27,179 nucleotides of DNA. Source: CAXTTV01 sp964247295 (GTDB lineage Bacteria; Chloroflexota; Ktedonobacteria; Ktedonobacterales; Ktedonobacteraceae). Location: contig CAXTTV010000051.1 of the NCBI GenBank assembly GCA_964247295.1, positions 1 to 27,179 on the forward strand. Reading direction: 5' to 3'. This document shows positions 1 to 8,166 of the stretch, piece by piece. A model generated the notes under the pieces. That model had not been told where the DNA came from, searched no databases, and saw nothing but the letters and a program-made list of their open reading frames with translations. The first letter of the stretch is position 1; each line of letters opens with the position of its first letter. The translations under genes and the position numbers were made by a program.

Positions 1-150
1 CCAGAAGCGGCACGTCATCGCGGCGCTCGACGGGCCGTCCTCCGCCGCGTCCACGGGCCTTCTTCGATCTTTCGCCAAATTTCCCAACAGAGTCGCAAGC
101 GCTTCCCCTACGGGTCTGGATGCTCTCCGATCCCTTTTGTAGGCCCCCAT
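1..150 (-). pseudogene. Left-edge reading frame of a dispersed element (partial)
   Basis: An open frame starts at an ATG (148-150) and runs off the left edge, about 50 codons. It is basic and contains NLAKDRRRPVD. No Shine-Dalgarno sequence precedes the ATG. Bases 50-112 match 15473-15535 in inverted orientation (about 56 of 63 by eye), and the same frame stays open in both. Bases 1-41 match 26663-26703 in inverted orientation (about 37 of 41). Three partial copies in 27 kb point to a mobile or repeat-family gene rather than a unique host gene. I do not recognise the protein family. Confidence 0.4.
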
Positions 151-198
151 CTGTTTTGTCAGTGTCAATGAAGATTATTTTAATAAAGCTTAGGATTT

Positions 199-420
199 AC
201 CTCGGTTTGAGAAATCATCCCAATATTTTGTGGCGATAATTTCTACCTTGAGGGATCTGTGGACAAAAGCCCGCTTCCCTATGGAGGCATTGTCAGGGTA
301 CCTTGTGTGAGGAATTTCGGGTATAGGCTTATCATATCGAAAGAGCATCAACGGAAAGGATATGCCAGCGAGGCCATTTTGCTCCTGATGCGTGATATTA
401 TTATATACTTTCCAATGTAA
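199..420 (+). pseudogene. Decayed GNAT acetyltransferase remnant
   Basis: Bases 211-420 translate in one frame to a tail containing FGYRLIISKEHQRKGYASEA and ending in a TAA. That matches GNAT motif A of the RimJ/RimL type (Q/R-x-x-G-x-A acetyl-CoA loop). GNAT-like N-terminal pieces lie in other frames just upstream: LGLRNHPNILWR from about 201, and YFVAI from about 224. The gene therefore looks broken by at least two frameshifts and has no usable start. It sits directly upstream of an intact tandem GNAT gene. The family call rests on motif recognition only. Confidence 0.5.
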
Positions 421-453
421 TTGATGTTCTAGAAGATTTTTCGGAGAACGTCA

Positions 454-1446
454 ATGCAGAAAGGCATGAACATTCAGATGGGTGGAACACAATCATATCT
501 CTCGCTTCTCGATGCGCCAGCTATTCCTGGCTTAGCATTCCGCCTTTTTCGGGGGGAAGCTGACTTCCCCTCAATCGAGGCCGTGCGTGAGGCTGTGCGA
601 ACTGTCGATGGCGATCTCTGGTTGCCGGGACCGGACACGAACCCCGATGCCGATTGTAATCCTGAGATGGATTGCCTGTTCGCCGAGATTGAGGGCAAGG
701 TGCTTGGTTATACCTGGCTCGCATGGTGGGAAGAGATGAATGGCACAAAACTCTACTTGCATCTTGGCTTTCTTGTTCCTGAGTGGAGACGCAAAGGCAT
801 CGGACGTGCGCTCTTACGTTGGCAAGAGCAACGGTTACGTCACATTGCACAAACACAACCAACAACGAAACCCTGTGTGTTTGGTGGCAATGCAGACACG
901 ACCCAGCCAGGTAATCGAGCCTTGCTCTTGAGCGAAGGGTACACAGTGGCCTTTACCTTCGTGTGGATGACCTGCCATATTCCTACAGAACGCATCCAAC
1001 TCACGCCTCTCCCTGATGGCCTGGAAATCCGCCTCGTTGAGCGTGACCAGTTGCCAGCCATATATGTAGCGAACGAAGACGTGTTTTCTGAGAGCCATAA
1101 TAGACTCGAAAGCTATGAAATCTGGTTGAGCAATCTGGGCGGATCTGACCCGGACACCAGTCTTTGGGTTGTGGCATGGGATGGAGATCAGATCGCGGGG
1201 CATGTTATCAGTACCAGCGATGAAGAAGGCGCGCATACTCCCTGGCTCGCGATACGCCGTTCCTGGCGACGGCGTGGTTTGGGCAAAGCTTTGATGACGC
1301 GTATGCTCCACCGTTGTCAGGAGCGTGGGATCACGCAAGCAGACATCGGGGCGGTGGCTGAAAATCCAGGAAAATCGGTCCACCTGTACGAAAGCGTTGG
1401 GTACCAGATAACGTCACACCATCCGAGATATCGCAAGCCTATGTAA
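454..1446 (+). CDS. Tandem-domain GNAT family N-acetyltransferase
   Basis: A 330-residue protein with two GNAT folds, expected to transfer acetyl from acetyl-CoA to an unknown amine. Each half has a motif A loop: VPEWRRKGIGRALL (about residues 108-121) and IRRSWRRRGLGKALM (about 268-282). The C-terminal half also keeps the usual NPGKSVHLYESVGY end. Two-domain GNATs include mycothiol synthase and antibiotic or peptide acetyltransferases, but nothing here fixes the substrate. The ATG at 454 has GGAG 7 nt upstream; an in-frame ATG at 466 is the alternative. The gene is monocistronic and converges on the purine operon, with a shared stem-loop between them. Confidence 0.85.
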   Translation: MQKGMNIQMGGTQSYLSLLDAPAIPGLAFRLFRGEADFPSIEAVREAVRTVDGDLWLPGPDTNPDADCNPEMDCLFAEIEGKVLGYTWLAWWEEMNGTKLYLHLGFLVPEWRRKGIGRALLRWQEQRLRHIAQTQPTTKPCVFGGNADTTQPGNRALLLSEGYTVAFTFVWMTCHIPTERIQLTPLPDGLEIRLVERDQLPAIYVANEDVFSESHNRLESYEIWLSNLGGSDPDTSLWVVAWDGDQIAGHVISTSDEEGAHTPWLAIRRSWRRRGLGKALMTRMLHRCQERGITQADIGAVAENPGKSVHLYESVGYQITSHHPRYRKPM

Positions 1447-1453
1447 GCGAGCC

Positions 1454-1498
1454 ACAATCACGAGGGAGTACCAGGAAGAAAGGTTCCCTCGCGATTGT
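1454..1498. terminator. Stem-loop between convergent GNAT gene and purN
   Basis: A 14-bp stem with one mismatch (1454-1467 with 1485-1498) encloses a 17-nt loop. It lies 8 nt after the GNAT stop and about 40 nt after the purN stop on the other strand, where a bidirectional terminator is expected. There is no long T-tract on either side, so intrinsic termination is likely but not certain. Confidence 0.5.
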
Positions 1499-1516
1499 CA
1501 ATCCCGAAATTCTATG

Positions 1517-1537
1517 GGCCCTATTTTAGATAGGACC
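1517..1537 (-). terminator. Short hairpin directly after purN
   Basis: Read on the minus strand, GGTCCTAT and ATAGGGCC form an 8-bp stem with one G-U pair and a 5-nt loop, immediately after the purN TGA. With the stem at 1454-1498 it gives two tandem hairpins at the 3' end of the purine operon. It may protect the mRNA end or help termination; it has no U-tract. Confidence 0.35.
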
Positions 1538-2167
1538 TCACCCCTGGCTGGCCTGGTACCTGCGGACGCCCTCGACAATGAGATCATGTTCCCGCTGCTT
1601 GATCCGCTCTTGCAAGGTGTCCGGGGTGTCCTCCGGCTGGACGGGAACTTCGGCCCGGCAGATGACCGGCCCGGCATCTACTTCAGGGGTGACGTAGTGG
1701 ATGGTGCTCCCACTGATTTTGACGCCGGCCTCGATCGCCTGCCGCGCGGCGTGCAATCCCCGAAAGACGGGGATGCTGTTTCCGTCGCTGGTGACTATAG
1801 AATCCCCGACTCCGCTGTCCGGGAGCAGAGCCGGGTGCAGATTGATGATCCGCCCCGGAAACTTTTCTAGAAAGCCGGCGCTGAGTATCCGCATCCAGCC
1901 AGCCAGGACGATCAGGTCGATTTTGAAAAGCTCCAGGAGCTGGCTGAGGTAGGCTTCGCTTTCGGCGGCCCGCTGCCAGGGGAGATAGATGGTGGGCAGC
2001 TTGTGATCCAGGGCTCGCTGCACTCCATAGGCATCCGGCTTGTTGCTAAAGACCAGACTGATCTCGATTCCTGGGAGCTGTCCCCCTTCAATGGCGTCGA
2101 TCAGGGCCTGGAGATTGCTGCCACTACCGGAGATCATCACTCCCACGCGCAACGGTTTTATGCTCAT
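1538..2167 (-). CDS. purN: Phosphoribosylglycinamide formyltransferase PurN
   Basis: GAR transformylase, step 3 of purine synthesis: transfers formyl from 10-formyl-tetrahydrofolate to GAR, giving FGAR. At 209 residues it has the N-terminal nucleotide-binding motif VMISGSGSNLQ (10-20) and the catalytic triad Asn109-x-His111 (NLHPALLP) and Asp164 (VDAGPVI). Between LLP and GLHAARQ there are about 19 extra residues (roughly 118-137, including DSIVTSDGNSIPVFR) where the well-known enzymes go almost directly from LLP to PGLH. The ATG lies 2 nt after the purE stop, so the two genes are probably translationally coupled. It is the last gene of the operon. Confidence 0.95.
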   Translation of the reverse strand: MSIKPLRVGVMISGSGSNLQALIDAIEGGQLPGIEISLVFSNKPDAYGVQRALDHKLPTIYLPWQRAAESEAYLSQLLELFKIDLIVLAGWMRILSAGFLEKFPGRIINLHPALLPDSGVGDSIVTSDGNSIPVFRGLHAARQAIEAGVKISGSTIHYVTPEVDAGPVICRAEVPVQPEDTPDTLQERIKQREHDLIVEGVRRYQASQG

Positions 2168-2169
2168 TG

Positions 2170-2643
2170 CTAGCGCACCTCGGCATCCGCTTCGGCCAGA
2201 TCCTCGACAAGCTTCTCTTTATAGTCTGTCAGGCGCTTTTTCAGATCAGGATTGCTTATGGCGAGGAGTTTCACAGCCAGCAGGGCGGCCCCTTCAGGCT
2301 CGATGATTGTCGGGGTGGCAATCCCCGAGGGCAACCGCAGCGAGGAGAAGATGTCCGCGCCCCCAAAGCGATCGCTATAGGGTGGGCAGGCGATCACTGG
2401 ATGCAACGTATTGGCGTCTACGACGGCTGAGAGCGCGTTGGAGCGCCCGGCGATGGTGACATAAATAATGTTCTGGTTCTCGTACTCGGCCAGGATCTCT
2501 AAAATACGCCGGGTGGCTTTGTGGGCTGAGCAGACCCGCAGCTCATAGCCAATACCAAAGGCTTGAAGGGTTTTTGCGACTCCATGGGCGTGGGTAAGAT
2601 CTCCTTTGCTACCCATGATGATAACGACTTGTGGTGTTGCCAT
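2170..2643 (-). CDS. purE: Class II PurE: AIR carboxylase (PAICS-type)
   Basis: Converts AIR to CAIR (step 6). The 157-residue chain has MGSKGD (10-15), SAHK (39-42), AGRSN (65-69) and SSLRLPSG (100-107). SAHK, AGRSN followed by a conserved Asn-Thr, the CPP motif and SSLRLPSG are hallmarks of class II PurE, the CO2-using carboxylase known as the C-terminal half of animal PAICS and from a few bacteria such as Treponema. Class I PurE has SAHR and AGGAAHLPG instead. Class II does not need N5-CAIR from PurK, and no purK is present here. I chose the ATG at 2643; a TTG at 2664 in the same frame would add seven residues, but GAAAGGA, the only good Shine-Dalgarno sequence, overlaps that TTG. Confidence 0.93.
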   Translation of the reverse strand: MATPQVVIIMGSKGDLTHAHGVAKTLQAFGIGYELRVCSAHKATRRILEILAEYENQNIIYVTIAGRSNALSAVVDANTLHPVIACPPYSDRFGGADIFSSLRLPSGIATPTIIEPEGAALLAVKLLAISNPDLKKRLTDYKEKLVEDLAEADAEVR

Positions 2644-2673
2644 TGTCTCTATGTATCCTTTCAAAATAAAAAC

Positions 2674-3933
2674 TTAGAGCGCACGATGGGCGATATCGTG
2701 CCGATAAAACATGCCTTCAAATTTGATGCGGTTCGCGGCCTCGTAGACGCGATCCCTGGCCTCTTGTAAGGTTTCTCCATAGGCGGTAAGGCTGAGAACC
2801 CGACCACCGTTGGTCACAATCTGCCCATCCTTGAGGGCGGTTCCGGCGTGAAATACCTGGACCTGTGGTAGGCGGTTCGCCTCTTCGATCCCACTGATGG
2901 GCAGCCCTTTGCGATATTCGCCGGGATACCCACCTGATGCCATCGTGAGACTGATGGTGTGTCCGGGCCGCCAGATCTCGTGTGCCTGAGGCTTTGTTCT
3001 GGGAAATTCCAGTAGATCTAAAAGATCACCCTTGAGCAAGCGCATAAAGGCCTGGGTTTCGGGATCTCCAAAGCGGGTGTTGTGCTCCAATACGATAGGC
3101 CCTCGGTCAGTTAACATAACGTTGGCATAGAGCACACCGGTAAAGGGAATACCTTTTTGACCAAGGACTTCTAGCGTGCGACCGATAATGCTGGTAAGCA
3201 TCTCCTGCCGCTGCTCCTGATTCACAAATGGCAGAGGAGTATAGACGCCCATGCCACCGGTGTTCAGCCCTTGATCTCCGTCCAGAGACCGTTTATGATC
3301 CTGACTGAGGGGGAAGGCCAAAAAATCGGTGCCGGAGCAGATAGCCGTGACACCGATCTCATCCCCCTGTACATAATCTTCGATGACGACGGTTTCACCC
3401 GCCGCCCCAAAGACATGCTCGACCATCATCTGACGCACAGCCTTGATCGCGGTCTCCAGGTCTAGCGCGACAATCGCGCCTTTCCCGGCTGCCTGTCCAT
3501 CGGCCTTGACGACGACCGGAGCCCCATGATGCTTTACATAATCCAGAGCCTTTTCCGAATCGGTGAAGGTCTGATGCTGAGCTGTGGGGATGCCCGCGTC
3601 AAGGAGCAGCTCTTTAGTAAAGGCTTTGCTGCCTTCAAGAGCAGCCCCGGCCCGATCTGGTCCAAAGATGGGCAAACTGCGTGCCCGGAAAAGATCGACA
3701 ATTCCTTTGATCAAGGGAACCTCTGGCCCGACGATCGTCAGGTTAATCTGATGGCTTTCGGCGAAGTCTGCTAGACCAGTCAGATTGGTCTCCTTCAGAG
3801 AGAGCAGTTCCGCCAGTTCCGCGATCCCAGGGTTACCGGGTGCGGCATAGATCTTGCTGACGCGCTGGCTCTGGGCCAGCTTCCAGACCAGGGCATGCTC
3901 GCGCGCACCCGATCCAATAACCAGTATCCGCAT
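2674..3933 (-). CDS. purD: Phosphoribosylamine-glycine ligase PurD
   Basis: GAR synthetase, step 2: ATP-dependent joining of phosphoribosylamine and glycine. The 419 residues are the usual length for a monofunctional PurD. The N-terminal motif MRILVIGSGAREHAL, the ATP-grasp region from about residue 105 (GSKAFTKELLLDAGIPTA) and the NTRFGDPETQ signature are intact. The ATG at 3933 lies 27 nt after the purF stop. The best Shine-Dalgarno sequence (GGAGGAG) is about 15 nt upstream, longer than ideal, so initiation may be weak or coupled. The gap to purE is about 30 nt. Confidence 0.96.
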   Translation of the reverse strand: MRILVIGSGAREHALVWKLAQSQRVSKIYAAPGNPGIAELAELLSLKETNLTGLADFAESHQINLTIVGPEVPLIKGIVDLFRARSLPIFGPDRAGAALEGSKAFTKELLLDAGIPTAQHQTFTDSEKALDYVKHHGAPVVVKADGQAAGKGAIVALDLETAIKAVRQMMVEHVFGAAGETVVIEDYVQGDEIGVTAICSGTDFLAFPLSQDHKRSLDGDQGLNTGGMGVYTPLPFVNQEQRQEMLTSIIGRTLEVLGQKGIPFTGVLYANVMLTDRGPIVLEHNTRFGDPETQAFMRLLKGDLLDLLEFPRTKPQAHEIWRPGHTISLTMASGGYPGEYRKGLPISGIEEANRLPQVQVFHAGTALKDGQIVTNGGRVLSLTAYGETLQEARDRVYEAANRIKFEGMFYRHDIAHRAL

Positions 3934-3960
3934 AGCGTTTTAATCCATCTCCTCCAACAA

Positions 3961-5454
3961 TCAGGTTTTGCTGACCCCGATGGCCCTGCGTATCGTATTG
4001 GTTTGAACGATCTGCATAGGACGGGTGACCTCCCGACTATCTTTGGGGTCAAAGGGCCAGCCCTGTGTCTGCATACAACCGTAGCAGAATTTGTTATGCA
4101 GAAAATGTAAGGCTTGAGGATCAGTCTCGGTTCGCGTCTGCGTAAGATCTAAGGCCCGGCCCAGACCTTCCAGGCTGAGATAGCCCAGACTATCAACTCC
4201 AATGTAGTCCTGGATCTCCTCAACCGTGCGCCCGGCTGCGATCAGCTCGTTTGGCTGAGGAATATCGATTCCGAAGTAGCAGGGATTGCGGAGCGGGGGC
4301 GCGCTGGAGAGCAGATGGATCTCTTTCGCACCTTCCTTGCGCAGAGCCGCAACCAGTCGTTTCATAGTGTTGCCCCGCACAATTGAGTCATCGATAATCA
4401 CCAGGCGCTGCCCCTTGATCTTTGGTTTCACGAGATTGAATTTTAGATCTACCTCTTGCTGTCGCAGCCGCTGATCTGGCTTGATAAAGCTGCGATCGCT
4501 GTAGCGATTTTTGATGATAGCTTGACTATAGGGGATGCTGGAAGCACCGGAATAGCCGAGGGCCGCCGGGATTGACGAGTCGGGTACCGGTAGCACCAGA
4601 TCGGCCTCGCGTGGAAACTCACGCGCCAGCTCACGCCCCAGAGCCTCGCGAACCTGATAGATATAGCCCTCTTCAAGCTGAGTGGTAGCCTCCGCGAAGT
4701 AGATATACTCAAAGACGCACATAGCCTCGCGCGGCATCTGAACAATCTGTTCTGAATGCAGGCCATTCTCGTCAATGGTAATTAGCTCGCCAGGACGAAC
4801 GTGGCGCACAAAGCTCCCACCAATGCGATCAATCGCGCACGACTCAGAGGCTACCACCCAGTATTGATCCAACCGGCCAATACACAGGGGGCGCATCCCC
4901 CAGGGGTCACGCATCCCGTGTAGTTTGCCGTCCGCCAGGATCACCAGGCTGTAGGCCCCTCGCAGTAGTGGCATCACAGCGCCAACGCGCTCCGCGAAGG
5001 TCTCACCGGGAGCTTGAAGCAGATGCAGAGCGATCGCCTCGCTATCGGTATTCGAGACCATCTGCTGCTGCATAAACTCACCGACCAGGGCCCGGCCATT
5101 TACCAGGTTCCCGTTATGGGCGACCGCGATCGCCTGTGGATGATTGCCCACAATAAAGGGACCGGCATTCTCAACGCAGCTAGAGCCAGTGGTTGAGTAG
5201 CGCACATGGCCGATGCCCGCGCATGTTGTGGGCAGGCCCGCTCCAGTATCGGAAAATACATCGCGAACCTTGCCCATGCTCACACGGTGGGCGATCGTGC
5301 CATCGTGATCGTAAACAGCCATGCCAGCACTTTCCTGACCACGGTGCTGAAGCGCGGTCATCGCAAGCACGAGATACTGGCGGATATCGATGCTCTGGTC
5401 TTGCTTTTGTGCGTAGATCCCAACTACGCCACAGGCATCGTGCAGTCGCTCCAT
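3961..5454 (-). CDS. purF: Amidophosphoribosyltransferase PurF ([4Fe-4S] type)
   Basis: First committed step: PRPP plus glutamine gives 5-phosphoribosylamine. In this 497-residue protein the Ntn glutaminase nucleophile is Cys8 (MERLHDACGVVGIYA), implying removal of a 7-residue propeptide as in Bacillus PurF. The PRPP loop is VIIDDSIVRGNT (352-363). Cys246, Cys392, Cys457 and Cys460 (CVFEY, NPCYFG, FCYGC) match the four ligands of the oxygen-sensitive iron-sulfur cluster of the B. subtilis class. AGGAG lies about 9 nt before the ATG. The gene starts 12 nt after the purC stop. Confidence 0.96.
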   Translation of the reverse strand: MERLHDACGVVGIYAQKQDQSIDIRQYLVLAMTALQHRGQESAGMAVYDHDGTIAHRVSMGKVRDVFSDTGAGLPTTCAGIGHVRYSTTGSSCVENAGPFIVGNHPQAIAVAHNGNLVNGRALVGEFMQQQMVSNTDSEAIALHLLQAPGETFAERVGAVMPLLRGAYSLVILADGKLHGMRDPWGMRPLCIGRLDQYWVVASESCAIDRIGGSFVRHVRPGELITIDENGLHSEQIVQMPREAMCVFEYIYFAEATTQLEEGYIYQVREALGRELAREFPREADLVLPVPDSSIPAALGYSGASSIPYSQAIIKNRYSDRSFIKPDQRLRQQEVDLKFNLVKPKIKGQRLVIIDDSIVRGNTMKRLVAALRKEGAKEIHLLSSAPPLRNPCYFGIDIPQPNELIAAGRTVEEIQDYIGVDSLGYLSLEGLGRALDLTQTRTETDPQALHFLHNKFCYGCMQTQGWPFDPKDSREVTRPMQIVQTNTIRRAIGVSKT

Positions 5455-5466
5455 GCGCCCAATCTC

Positions 5467-6237
5467 CTATAGAGTAACCAGTTTGCCGGTCAGATCGGCC
5501 ACAAGGGCGTAACGATCGGCGATATCCTGGAGATCTTTGTCGGTAACCTCTTCGAGGTTGCGGTATACCTGTTTATCAAGCATTCGGTTTTTGTCGCCGC
5601 CGGGCCAGAGCCGCCAGCTATCATTGTCGATCACATCGGCGACCATCAGTTGCCCCTGCTGATCGCGGCCAAACTCGATTTTCAGATCAACCAGGGTCAC
5701 ATCAACTTTGGCCCAGGCCTTTTCTAGAGCCTCGAACACCTTCCGACCCTCGGCGGCCATCCAGTCAATCTCTTCCTGTGTCGCCAGCGCGAGCTTAATG
5801 ATCCCGGCCTCGTCGATCTGGGGATCATGATTGGCATCATCTTTGTAGAAAAACTCTACGAGGACTGGCTCAAAGCGATGTCCCTCTTTCACTTCAGGAT
5901 TGCGCTTCAGGAAAGAGCCTGTGGCGATCCTCCGCTGGACCTGTTCAATTGGCAACATCGTGCAATTGCGAACCAGTAGCGTCACCTCGTCCGGTTGATC
6001 GACAAAATGCGTTTTCAGGCCCGCCTGATTCACGATGCGGAAGATATTCGCGGTGGTAATGGTGCTCCAGCGCGACTTCCCGGTGATCTCGTTGCGGCGT
6101 ACCCCGTCACCGGCTGTGATCTGATCTTTGTTGACCATATAGACCAGATTTTTGTCGGTGGGATGCGCATAGATCTGTTTGGTTTTACCCTCCGCCAGGA
6201 GGGGGCCGAGCTGAACTTTTGAATTCTCAACGCTCAT
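5467..6237 (-). CDS. purC: SAICAR synthase PurC (PAICS-like)
   Basis: Step 7: condenses CAIR with aspartate using ATP. The 256-residue protein has the nucleotide-loop region LLAEGKTKQIY (13-23), KDQITAGDG (37-45), RRIATGSFLKRNPEVKEG (102-119), KDDANHDP (132-139) and DVIDNDSWRLWP (201-212). RIATGSFLKRNP-VKEG, KDDAN-DPQ and DNDSWRLWP-GD are close to the SAICAR synthetase half of animal PAICS as I remember it, and differ from the short E. coli type. A 90-nt gap separates it from purQM, the largest in the operon, so an internal promoter or processing site is possible. AAAGGA lies about 11 nt before the ATG. Confidence 0.95.
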   Translation of the reverse strand: MSVENSKVQLGPLLAEGKTKQIYAHPTDKNLVYMVNKDQITAGDGVRRNEITGKSRWSTITTANIFRIVNQAGLKTHFVDQPDEVTLLVRNCTMLPIEQVQRRIATGSFLKRNPEVKEGHRFEPVLVEFFYKDDANHDPQIDEAGIIKLALATQEEIDWMAAEGRKVFEALEKAWAKVDVTLVDLKIEFGRDQQGQLMVADVIDNDSWRLWPGGDKNRMLDKQVYRNLEEVTDKDLQDIADRYALVADLTGKLVTL

Positions 6238-6327
6238 GGGATATGAATCCTTTCTGTACGTAAAAAAATAATGGCGACACGTTCTCGAAAAGAAGCCAGT
6301 GCGCCACTAAAAGCGGCGCGAGAAAAA

Positions 6328-8166
6328 TTATTGGATAGTAACTCCCTGGCCTCTGGTGATCTGACCGATCCGCTGAAGTTCAGGTAAAAGCTTTTGTGCC
6401 CGTCGGGCTTCCTCTGGTGAGAGTACCAGGGCCATGCCGATCCCCATATTTAGGGCGCGATACAGCTCTTGATGCTTGACTCGCCCAAATTCAGCGATCA
6501 GGCGAAATATGGGCGGAACGCGCCAGGAACTTGTTTCAATTTTTGCCTGCGTTCCCTGTGGGAGAATGCGTGAAATATTGCCTTCAAATCCACCACCGGT
6601 AATATGCGCCAGCCCTTTGAGTTCGATCCCCTCACTCTGGAGCTTTTCAATTTCGGGTAGGTAGCTACGGTGGGGCTTCAACAGGACATCGACCAGCGGC
6701 ACGCCCAGCTCGGGAAATACTGTATTGAGGGGATATGGGGCGAAGACCCGCCGAGCCAATGAGTACCCATTGGTGTGCAGACCGCTTGAGGGAAGCCCCA
6801 GAACAAGATCACCCGGCTGAATTTTCGCGCCATTGATCGCGTGCTCCTGCTCGATCACACCGACGATCGTTCCGGCCAGATCAAATGTGCCCGGCTGATA
6901 CACATCTGGCATCTCGGCGGTCTCGCCTCCCAATAGTGCGATGCCCGCCGCCTGACAGGCCTCAGCTACACCCTGTACAATGGTCGCGGCCCGTACCGGG
7001 TCCAGGCGGCCCATCGCTAAATAATCCATAAAGAACAGGGGTCGTGCCCCCTGGGTGAGCAGATCATTAATAGAGTGGTTTACGATGTCGTAGCCGATTG
7101 TCTCGAACCGCCCGGCCTGGGAGGCCAGAATTGTTTTGGTCCCAACGCCATCGGTTGAGGCGACCAGGGCTGGCTGTTGCATCTGCTGAAGTCGGGCCGC
7201 ATTAAACATTCCCGCGAAGGCTCCCATGCCCGCCAGCACCTCGGGCCCCTGAGTCGAACGGACCGCCGCCAGCATTAACGCTTTCGCGTGATCCGAGGCC
7301 GCGATATCAACCCCGCTACTGGCATAAGAGATCCCGTCACCGGAGATCTTTTTGTCCGGTTGATGCTCTGCGATCTCCAATGTCTGGGCATAGGCAAAGG
7401 CGTTTTGAAATATCTGGAGTCCAAAGCCCTGACCCTGATCTGTTCCCTGTCGTTGGGGATGCTGTAACGCTGTCACGTACCGTTCAGGGTGTGGCATCAG
7501 CCCGAGCACGGTACCGCGCCGGTTGCATATCCCGGCGATATGCCCGATCGAACCATTAGGATCGGCTGGATACTGTGGTTCCTGCTTTCCTGTTTGTGTG
7601 TAGACCAGGGCGATCTGCTCCTGACGGCGCAGACGTTCCAGCGCCTGTTGCTGCTGTTCCGATGTTCCCGAGAGGACAAAACGTCCCTCTCCATTCGCGA
7701 CAGGAAGATCAAATTCTCCTTTGAATCCCCTGGTGAAAATGCAGTTGCTTTTCTCGGGCAGCACGTTGATCCAACGGCACTCAAACTGGGCCGAGCTGTT
7801 CTCGGTCAGACTGGCCCCACGATCTCCCTCGGCGATCTGCCCTGGTAACAAGCCAGTTCGGACCAGTACCTGGAAGCCATTGCAGATGCCCAGGACCGGC
7901 CTCCCCTGATCAACAAACTGTTGAAGCTGTTGACCAAGATGAGTGGTAAGGTTCTGGGCCAGCAGTGTGCCGGCTCCCAGATCGTCTCCATATGAGAAGC
8001 CGCCGGGAAGCACAAGGAAATGATAATGGAGCAACCGATCTGGCTCTTTAATCAATTGATTAATGTGTATTAGATCGGTCTCAAAACCAACCAGACGGCA
8101 AGCGTGCGCGCTATCGCGATCGCAGTTAATACCCGGTGCTCGCAGGACCAGGGCGCGTGGGATCAT
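6328..8166 (-). CDS. purQM: PurQ-PurM fusion: FGAM synthase glutaminase + AIR synthetase
   Basis: One 612-residue chain with two enzymes. Residues 1-262 are PurQ, the glutaminase subunit of FGAM synthase (step 4), with nucleophile Cys95 in GICNGFQ and His226/Glu228 in MPHPERY. After a short polar linker, residues 280-612 are PurM, AIR synthetase (step 5), with YASSGVDI, VASTDGVGTK, GGETAEMPDVY and HITGGGFEGN. Both parts look complete, so this is a real fusion and not a truncation. I chose the ATG at 8166: it overlaps the purL stop as ATGA and has AAGGGG at normal spacing; an in-frame ATG at 8184 would add six residues. The fusion joins consecutive steps and would hold PurM next to the PurL-PurQ complex. 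Confidence 0.93.
   Translation of the reverse strand: MIPRALVLRAPGINCDRDSAHACRLVGFETDLIHINQLIKEPDRLLHYHFLVLPGGFSYGDDLGAGTLLAQNLTTHLGQQLQQFVDQGRPVLGICNGFQVLVRTGLLPGQIAEGDRGASLTENSSAQFECRWINVLPEKSNCIFTRGFKGEFDLPVANGEGRFVLSGTSEQQQQALERLRRQEQIALVYTQTGKQEPQYPADPNGSIGHIAGICNRRGTVLGLMPHPERYVTALQHPQRQGTDQGQGFGLQIFQNAFAYAQTLEIAEHQPDKKISGDGISYASSGVDIAASDHAKALMLAAVRSTQGPEVLAGMGAFAGMFNAARLQQMQQPALVASTDGVGTKTILASQAGRFETIGYDIVNHSINDLLTQGARPLFFMDYLAMGRLDPVRAATIVQGVAEACQAAGIALLGGETAEMPDVYQPGTFDLAGTIVGVIEQEHAINGAKIQPGDLVLGLPSSGLHTNGYSLARRVFAPYPLNTVFPELGVPLVDVLLKPHRSYLPEIEKLQSEGIELKGLAHITGGGFEGNISRILPQGTQAKIETSSWRVPPIFRLIAEFGRVKHQELYRALNMGIGMALVLSPEEARRAQKLLPELQRIGQITRGQGVTIQ

Noticed and set aside
835..1383. 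182-codon minus-strand frame inside the GNAT gene
   Set aside because: It is antisense to a well-supported gene, lacks a ribosome site and shows no family motif.
1514..1870. 118-codon plus-strand frame opposite purN
   Set aside because: Antisense shadow of purN; composition follows the purN codons and no motif is present.
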